Below the pieces are notes generated by a model that had not been told where the DNA came from, ran no database searches, and saw only the letters and a program-made list of their open reading frames with translations. DNA of 5,729 nt. Origin: an uncultured Oscillochloris sp. Its GTDB lineage: Bacteria > Chloroflexota > Chloroflexia > Chloroflexales > Chloroflexaceae. Each line of letters begins with the position of its first letter. Positions within the stretch are counted from its first letter, which is position 1. This document shows positions 1 through 5,729 of this stretch, one piece after another. The DNA lies in NCBI GenBank assembly GCA_903877945.1, contig CAIRFY010000019.1, forward strand, positions 1 through 5,729, given 5' to 3'. Made by a program: the position numbers and the translations under genes.

Positions 1-416
1 ACCCCATCACCCCATCACCACGTCACCACGTCACCCCATCACCCCATCACCACGTCACCATGTCACCCCATCACCATGTCACCACGTCACCATGTCACCA
101 TGTCACCACGTCACCGCATCACCGCATCACCGCATCACCGCATCACCGCATCACCGCATCACCGCGTCACCGCGTCCCCGCGTCCCCGCGTCACCACGTC
201 ACCGCGTCACCGCGTCACCGCATCACCGCGTCACCGCGTCACCGCGTCACCGCGTCACCGCATCACCGCATCACCGCATCACCGCGTCCCCGCATCACCG
301 CATCACCCCCTCACCGCGTCCCCGCGTCCCCGCGTCACCGCGTCACCGCGTCACCGCGTCACCGCATCACCGCGTCACCGCGTCACCGCATCACCGCATC
401 ACCGCGTCACCGCGTC
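1..416. repeat. Tandem array of 52 octamers (ACC-NNN-TC), truncated by window edge
   Basis: The first 416 bases divide into exactly 52 consecutive 8-base units with no insertion or deletion. Each unit is ACC, a variable triplet, then TC. In units 1-14 (1-112) the triplet is CCA (5 times), ACG (5) or ATG (4). In units 15-52 (113-416) it is GCG (21), GCA (15), ACG (1) or CCC (1). Five units (23, 24, 37, 41, 42) begin CCC instead of ACC. Because 8 is not a multiple of 3, all three + frames read the same stop-free octapeptide (roughly SPRHRVTA), so long open frames here are a by-product of the repeat. The - strand has a TGA in almost every unit. The array begins before the window and ends 24 bases before iolD. 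No promoter, RNA gene or protein domain is visible in it. It is a minisatellite-like sequence of unknown role. Confidence 0.97.
169..384. repeat. Segmental duplication inside the octamer array (72-base block, offset 144)
   Basis: Units 22-30 (169-240) and units 40-48 (313-384) match at 71 of 72 bases; the only difference is A at 196 against G at 340. The block includes the rare pair of CCC-starting units, which occurs only in these two places, so the match is more than chance similarity among GCG/GCA units. The most likely origin is duplication of a multi-unit segment by unequal exchange or replication slippage. A similar but smaller case is at the left end, where bases 1-32 and 33-64 differ at one position. 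Confidence 0.8.
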
Positions 417-440
417 ACCTCACATCCAGCGAGTATACCT

Positions 441-2324
<1,884 letters not shown>

Positions 2325-2333
2325 GAACATGCG

Positions 2334-2435
2334 GCCCTCCAGCCCCCTCTCCCTGAGCGGGTGTGGGGGAGTCGGAACCGCCCTGACGCAGAAACTCCCC
2401 TCTCCCCGTGTGGGAGAGGGGCCGGGGGTGAGGGC
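2334..2435. repeat. Inverted pair of GC-rich palindromic units (REPIN-like) in the iolD-ATPase spacer
   Basis: Two related units of 38 bases (2334-2371) and 41 bases (2395-2435) face each other across a 23-base centre. The reverse complement of the right unit aligns with the left unit: both start GCCCTC, share a CCCCTCTCCC core and end in a run of G followed by AG, with a short gap and several substitutions. Each unit is itself palindromic. This arrangement resembles REP doublets (BIME/REPIN) seen in other bacteria, but the family itself is not one I can name. In the mRNA it could fold as two hairpins or one long stem between iolD and the ATPase gene. No T-tract follows, so it is not a typical intrinsic terminator. 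Confidence 0.75.
2397..2421 (+). other. Perfect 10-bp GC-rich hairpin within the spacer repeat
   Basis: CCCCTCTCCC (2397-2406) and GGGAGAGGGG (2412-2421) are exact reverse complements around a five-base loop CGTGT. The stem is strong and lies 44 bases before the ATPase start. No run of T follows on either side, so termination is less likely than an effect on mRNA stability or a purely selfish repeat origin. Confidence 0.8.
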
Positions 2436-2454
2436 TGAGCGGCCCGCCCCAACC

Positions 2455-2460
2455 GAGGAG
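2455..2460 (+). promoter_or_regulatory. Ribosome binding site of the ATPase gene
   Basis: GAGGAG lies five bases before ATG 2466 and supports that start. It directly follows the GC-rich inverted repeat. Confidence 0.8.
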
Positions 2461-2465
2461 CAACG

Positions 2466-3251
2466 ATGACCGACGCCACACCACTGATTGAAGCTCGTGG
2501 GATCTGCAAGTACTTCGGGGCCGTGACCGCGCTGGAGAGCGTGAGCCTGCACCTGATACCCGGCGAGGTATTGGGCGTGGTGGGCGATAACGGGGCCGGC
2601 AAAAGTACCTTGATGAAGGTACTTTCGGGGATGCACGCGCCCACCAAGGGCGAACTGCTGATCAACGGTAAGCCCGTTCACTTCCGTAGCCCACGCGATG
2701 CCCGCGCCTGCGGCATCGAGATGGTCTACCAGGATCTGGCCCTGGCCGGGAACATGCGTATCGACGAGAATATCTTCCTGGGCCGCGAGCCGCTGCGCCG
2801 TATCCTCGGGTTCCTGCCGATCATCGACCACAAGGCCAGCACGCAGCAGGCCCAGCAGCACCTCGACAAATTGAAGATTCACGTCAAAAGCGTGAGCCAG
2901 CGCGTCGAGGAGCTATCCGGCGGCCAGCGCCAGGCCGTCGCCATCGCCCGCGCCACCGCCTTCAACGCCAAGGTCGTAATTATGGACGAGCCTACGGCGG
3001 CCCTGGCGATCAAGGAGGTGCGCAAGGTGCTTGACCTGATCAAGGATCTCAGGAACCACGGCATCGGCATCATCCTGATCAGTCATCGTATGGACGACAT
3101 CTTCTACGTCTGCGACCGGGTGATGTCCCTGTTTCGCGGGCAGAACTTCGCCGAGGCACCGCTGGTTCAGACCGACCGCAACGAGGTGATTGGCTGGATC
3201 ATGGGCAACAAAATCCGTGAAACGGTGCCCCAGGGGATGGATCTGAACTAG
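2466..3251 (+). CDS. CUT2-family sugar/polyol ABC transporter, single-domain ATP-binding protein (FrcA-like)
   Basis: This 261-residue ATPase powers import through the permease encoded next to it, on the cytoplasmic face of the membrane. All ABC motifs are present once: Walker A GDNGAGKST (40-48), Q-loop Gln89, signature LSGGQ (150-154), Walker B VVIMDEP (170-176) and switch histidine His207. The segments YFGAVTALESVSL, IFLGREPLRR and DEPTAALAIKEVRKVLDLI are typical of the carbohydrate-uptake-2 (CUT2) family. Most CUT2 ATPases (RbsA, MglA, XylG) are tandem proteins of about 500 residues. This one has a single domain and ends normally at 261, like the FrcA group, so it presumably works as a homodimer; it is not a truncated gene. 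It sits between iolD and the permease, which suggests import of inositol or a related cyclitol (inference). Confidence 0.93.
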   Translation: MTDATPLIEARGICKYFGAVTALESVSLHLIPGEVLGVVGDNGAGKSTLMKVLSGMHAPTKGELLINGKPVHFRSPRDARACGIEMVYQDLALAGNMRIDENIFLGREPLRRILGFLPIIDHKASTQQAQQHLDKLKIHVKSVSQRVEELSGGQRQAVAIARATAFNAKVVIMDEPTAALAIKEVRKVLDLIKDLRNHGIGIILISHRMDDIFYVCDRVMSLFRGQNFAEAPLVQTDRNEVIGWIMGNKIRETVPQGMDLN

Positions 3252-3263
3252 GGCCGATGTGAA

Positions 3264-3325
3264 ATGCAAAATGCAAAAATGAGACTCATATCCGGCTTTT
3301 GCATTTTGCATCTTGCATCTTGCAT
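3264..3325. repeat. Heptamer-based AT-rich inverted repeat in the ATPase-permease spacer
   Basis: ATGCAAAATGCAAAA (3264-3278) and TTTTGCATTTTGCAT (3297-3311) are perfect 15-base reverse complements around an 18-base centre. Both arms are built from a 7-base unit: the right side reads as four tandem YTTGCAT units (3298-3325), and the left arm is the same unit reversed. It fills most of the 86-base spacer and is much more AT-rich than its surroundings. It could form a stem in the mRNA just before the permease ribosome binding site. No T-tract follows. It resembles the short tandem heptamer repeats of some cyanobacterial genomes in form, not in proven descent. Confidence 0.88.
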
Positions 3326-3332
3326 TGAGGAA
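3326..3332 (+). promoter_or_regulatory. Ribosome binding site of the permease gene
   Basis: TGAGGAA ends five bases before ATG 3338 and begins immediately after the last heptamer repeat unit, so the repeat hairpin is placed close enough to influence ribosome access. Confidence 0.75.
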
Positions 3333-3337
3333 TAACG

Positions 3338-4354
3338 ATGACGACCCCCGCGACAGAGCTGTCCAATACCCCGCACGACGAGCGACTCTCGGTGCGCCTG
3401 CTGCCCTTTCTGGATCGCTACGGCGTGCTGCTGCTGGTGTTCGGCATGGCCGCGATCTCGTTCGCCCTTGAGCCAGAAGTCTTCTTGACATGGCGTAATA
3501 TTGGCAATATCTTTCGGCAGATCTCCTTCAACGCAGTGCTGGCCCTCGGCGTCTTCCTGGTAATCATCACCGCCGGGATTGATCTCTCGGTGGGATCAAC
3601 CCTAGCCCTGGCGATGATGTCGTGCGCCATTCTGGCAAAGGCCAACTTCCCCTGGCCACTTGTCATCGTGACCCCGTTTGTGGTCGGCGCGGCGGTGGGC
3701 GCGGTGAACGGGCTCGGCCTGACACGGCTGCACCTGCCGCACCCGTTTATCATGACCCTGGGCATGCTCAATATCGCCCGTGGGCTCACCAACCTGATCT
3801 CGAACGGCGCGCCAATCAGCGGTCTTCCCGATCAGGTGAGCTGGATGGGCGGCGGCGATATCACCATCGCTGGCGCAGAAATCCCGGCGAGCCTGCTGGT
3901 CGTGCTCGTGTCATACGTACTCATGAGCCTGTTCCTGACCTACACCCGCATCGGGCGACACATCTACGCCATCGGCGGCAACCCGCAGGCCGCACGAGTG
4001 AGCGGCATCAACGTGGATCGCACCCTGGTGCTGGCCTACACCATCTGCGGGATGCTAGCCGGGCTCTCGGGGCTCCTGCTGGCCGGGCGCACCAACTCGG
4101 GATACCCCAACGCCGGCATTGGCCAGGAACTCGACGCCATTTCGGCGGTGATTATCGGCGGGGCCAGCTTCTTCGGCGGGCGCGGCACCGTACTCGGTGT
4201 TTTTGCCGGTGCGCTCGTGATTGGCCTGATGCGCAACATCCTCAATCTACGCGATGTACAGGTCTTCTGGCAGCAGGTGCTGATCGGCATCGTGATCATT
4301 GTGGTAGTATCACTCGATGTGTTGCGCCGCAAGGTTGGCAGATCGTACAGGTAG
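3338..4354 (+). CDS. CUT2-family sugar/polyol ABC transporter permease (RbsC-like)
   Basis: This 338-residue inner-membrane protein forms the translocation channel of the importer, probably as a homodimer since only one permease gene is present. After a hydrophilic N-terminus (1-27), hydrophobic segments lie at about 28-46, 62-80, 84-100, 107-128, 134-152, 184-202, 228-250, 266-300 (two) and 311-328, as expected for the BPD_transp_2 (RbsC) fold. Family motifs are clear: ITAGIDLSVGS (77-87), GRHIYAIGGNPQAARVSGI (206-224) near the ATPase-coupling loop, and GGASFFGGRGTVLG (274-287). Length matches RbsC-type proteins. The start is supported by the ribosome binding site at 3326. It lies 86 bases after the ATPase gene and 151 bases before the binding-protein gene. 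Ribose, fructose, xylose or inositol permeases look alike, so the sequence alone does not fix the substrate; iolD favours inositol. Confidence 0.94.
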   Translation: MTTPATELSNTPHDERLSVRLLPFLDRYGVLLLVFGMAAISFALEPEVFLTWRNIGNIFRQISFNAVLALGVFLVIITAGIDLSVGSTLALAMMSCAILAKANFPWPLVIVTPFVVGAAVGAVNGLGLTRLHLPHPFIMTLGMLNIARGLTNLISNGAPISGLPDQVSWMGGGDITIAGAEIPASLLVVLVSYVLMSLFLTYTRIGRHIYAIGGNPQAARVSGINVDRTLVLAYTICGMLAGLSGLLLAGRTNSGYPNAGIGQELDAISAVIIGGASFFGGRGTVLGVFAGALVIGLMRNILNLRDVQVFWQQVLIGIVIIVVVSLDVLRRKVGRSYR

Positions 4355-4361
4355 GGGACGA

Positions 4362-4408
4362 CCATTGACCCTCACCTATCGGGAGAGGGCCGGGGCGAGG
4401 GTCAATGG
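4362..4408. repeat. GC-rich palindromic element in the permease-binding protein spacer
   Basis: CCATTGACCCTC (4362-4373) and GAGGGTCAATGG (4397-4408) are perfect 12-base reverse complements around a 23-base centre. The right half contains GGGAGAGGGCCGGGGCGAGGG (from 4381), which matches the right unit of the 2334-2435 repeat (from 2412) apart from one missing G in each of two G runs region and a T/C change, so both spacers carry members of one repeat family. It begins eight bases after the permease stop codon. It may act as a 3' stem that protects upstream mRNA or reduces read-through. No T-tract follows. Confidence 0.82.
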
Positions 4409-4496
4409 CCCACAGAAAGGGGGTGGTTCACAGCACAAGCCGATAGCTCAACGTCCAATGTCCATTCGCCGGATGGTCTGTAACAAATGCTCGCAT

Positions 4497-4503
4497 GGAG
4501 GAA
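4497..4503 (+). promoter_or_regulatory. Ribosome binding site of the binding-protein gene
   Basis: GGAGGAA lies just before ATG 4506 and is the best Shine-Dalgarno match of the four genes. It decides this start over upstream starts in the same frame (the frame is open from 4317) and fits the need for binding protein in excess over membrane subunits. I see no convincing promoter in 4409-4496; a weak 6-bp hairpin (4462-4476) is the only other structure there. Confidence 0.85.
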
Positions 4504-4505
4504 CC

Positions 4506-5705
4506 ATGAAAAAGGCCCTCACGTACAGCTGGCTCCTAGTTGTGTTCATGCTCGCTCTCTCTGCCTGTGGTAGTGCCTCGGCTCCGAAGCCCACCACGGC
4601 TCCTGTGCCGGCAGCCACCGCGCAGCCCACCGTCGCCGCTACTGCCGTCGCTACGACGGCGGCTACGGAGGCCGCCACGGAGGCTGCCACCGCCGCTGTT
4701 ACCGCCGCTGCCACGAGCGTTATTACGGGTACCGCCACCATCACGGGGACTGTCACCATCACGGGGACTGTCACCGCTACTCAGACCATCACCGGCACCG
4801 CCGTCGTCACCGGCACCGCCGTCGTCACCGGCACCGCTGCCCCCGCAGTGGACCTCTCGAAGGTGAAAATCGCGGTCGTGATGAAGGGGCCAGGCAGCGC
4901 TAACCCCTTCTGGGCGGCGGTTGAGGGTGGCGCGAACGACGCGGGCAAGGCTCTGGGTGTGACGGTGACCGTGCAGGCTCCGCCCACCGAGAGCGATACG
5001 CCGAGCCAGATCGCCATTATCGAGGACGACATCACCAAGGGCGTCAGCGCGATTGCCATCGCCCCGACCGACCCGGCTGCCCTGGAGCCAGTGCTCAAGA
5101 AGGCGATTGCCGCAGGCATCAAGGTGGTCTTCATCGACACCAAGGGCCAGAACGCGGGCGTTACCTTCATCGGCACCAATAACGAGGTTGGCGCCGCGCT
5201 GGCTGGCAAGTACATCTGCGATAACCTCAAGCCCGGCGATAAGGTCGCCATCCTCCAGGGCATTATCACCCAGAGTACCGGCAAGGCCCGCGCCGACGGA
5301 TCCAAGGCCGCCCTCACCGCCTGCGGCATCAATGTCGTAGCCGAGGTGCCCGGTGACTGGCAACCCGCCTCGGGCCAGGCCAACATGGAGGACATCCTCA
5401 CCAAGAACCCCGACCTCAAGGGTGTTTTCGCCAGCAATGACAACATGGCAATTGGGGCTACCCAGGCGATCAAGAACGCCAAGCTCACTGGCAAGATCCT
5501 GGTCGTGGGTTTTGACGCTAACCCCGACGCCGCCACCGCTATCCTGGCTGGCGAGATGAACGCTACCATCGCCCAGTCCCCCGCGAACATCGGCAAGTTC
5601 GGCGTCGAGAGCCTGATCAAGCTGATTAAGGGCGAGACGCTCGACCCGATCATCGACACCGGCACCGAGTTGGTCACGAAGGACAACGCGGCTAAGTACA
5701 AGTAG
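4506..5705 (+). CDS. Lipoprotein sugar/polyol-binding protein of the ABC importer (Peripla_BP_4 / RbsB-like)
   Basis: This 399-residue protein captures the substrate outside the membrane and delivers it to the permease. The N-terminus is a lipoprotein signal: MKK, a hydrophobic core (8-18) and the lipobox LSAC with Cys21 as the lipid attachment site. Residues 22-115 are a low-complexity Ala/Thr/Pro/Val linker containing TGTxxx hexapeptide repeats. The binding domain (about 118-390) has the type-I fold signatures of the ribose-binding group: VKIAVVMKGPGSANPFWAAVEGGA at the start, AIAIAPTDPAAL (182-193), GTNNEVGAALAGKYI (223-237), STGKARADGSKAAL (257-270), ASNDNMAIGATQAI (309-322) and VVGFDANPDA (333-342). 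The ATG at 4506 is chosen because it starts the signal peptide and has a strong ribosome binding site. Gene order ATPase-permease-binding protein with iolD upstream suggests an inositol-type ligand. Ribose or other sugars are possible, and the ligand is uncertain. Confidence 0.94.
   Translation: MKKALTYSWLLVVFMLALSACGSASAPKPTTAPVPAATAQPTVAATAVATTAATEAATEAATAAVTAAATSVITGTATITGTVTITGTVTATQTITGTAVVTGTAVVTGTAAPAVDLSKVKIAVVMKGPGSANPFWAAVEGGANDAGKALGVTVTVQAPPTESDTPSQIAIIEDDITKGVSAIAIAPTDPAALEPVLKKAIAAGIKVVFIDTKGQNAGVTFIGTNNEVGAALAGKYICDNLKPGDKVAILQGIITQSTGKARADGSKAALTACGINVVAEVPGDWQPASGQANMEDILTKNPDLKGVFASNDNMAIGATQAIKNAKLTGKILVVGFDANPDAATAILAGEMNATIAQSPANIGKFGVESLIKLIKGETLDPIIDTGTELVTKDNAAKYK
4737..4841 (+). 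repeat. 18-base in-frame repeats encoding the TGTxxx linker of the binding protein
   Basis: Two identical 18-base units (4737-4754 and 4755-4772) encode TITGTV. After a diverged unit, two identical units (4791-4808 and 4809-4826) plus a partial third (4827-4841) encode TGTAVV. All are multiples of three bases, so changes in copy number would lengthen or shorten the linker between lipid anchor and binding domain without breaking the frame. Identity at the DNA level, beyond what the protein repeat needs, points to recent duplication. Confidence 0.88.
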
Positions 5706-5729
5706 GTTTTCGTTGTTTTGATGGGGCCA

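Noticed and set aside
1..416. CRISPR array
   Set aside because: Units are 8 bases with no unique spacers, and the variable part is only three bases drawn from a few triplets.
2397..2421. Intrinsic transcription terminator after iolD
   Set aside because: The stem is strong but no T-tract follows on either strand, and the transporter genes continue on the same strand.
2466..3251. Truncated or split RbsA-type ATPase (half the usual CUT2 length)
   Set aside because: The protein has all motifs and a natural end, and matches the known single-domain FrcA type. No remnant of a second domain lies in the following spacer.
4737..4841. Relationship between the linker repeats (many GTCACC/ATCACC strings) and the octamer array at 1-416
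   Set aside because: The shared strings follow from Val-Thr and Ile-Thr codons. The period is 18, not 8, and there is no ACCNNNTC phasing.
4536..5363. 275-residue Gly/Arg/Ser-rich open frame on the - strand opposite the binding-protein gene
   Set aside because: It is antisense low-complexity sequence created by the Ala/Thr-rich linker codons. No start signal or domain is visible.

Overview
The window looks like a piece of a GC-rich bacterial chromosome, most likely from a filamentous Chloroflexota (Chloroflexus/Roseiflexus/Oscillochloris-like) organism. That placement is inference. It rests on the long Ala/Thr/Pro-rich linker after the lipoprotein cysteine of the binding protein, the GC-rich codon use, and spacers packed with short tandem and palindromic repeats. 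No rRNA or marker gene is present to confirm it.

Layout: positions 1-416 are an uninterrupted tandem array of 52 octamers that continues off the left edge. It is followed, after only 24 bases, by iolD (441-2324), which encodes the ThDP-dependent ring-opening hydrolase of myo-inositol catabolism. Three genes on the same strand follow and together make a complete CUT2-type sugar/polyol ABC importer: a single-domain ATPase (2466-3251), a permease (3338-4354) and a lipoprotein substrate-binding protein (4506-5705). The last 24 bases hold nothing recognisable; no terminator is visible after the binding protein. All convincing genes are on the + strand. The long open frames on the - strand are antisense shadows of these four genes.

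Together the genes suggest an uptake-and-catabolism operon in which the importer brings in an inositol-like cyclitol and IolD performs a central step of its breakdown. The importer's substrate is inferred only from adjacency to iolD. The other iol genes (iolG, iolE, iolB, iolC, iolJ) are not in the window.

The proteins are ordinary members of known families. The unusual content is between them: every non-coding interval carries a repeat. These are the octamer array before iolD; an inverted pair of GC-rich palindromic units (REPIN-like) between iolD and the ATPase; a heptamer-based AT-rich inverted repeat between ATPase and permease; and a second GC-rich palindrome, sharing a core with the first, between permease and binding protein. 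I found no CRISPR array, tRNA, rRNA, transposase or evidence of a new defence or mobile system.
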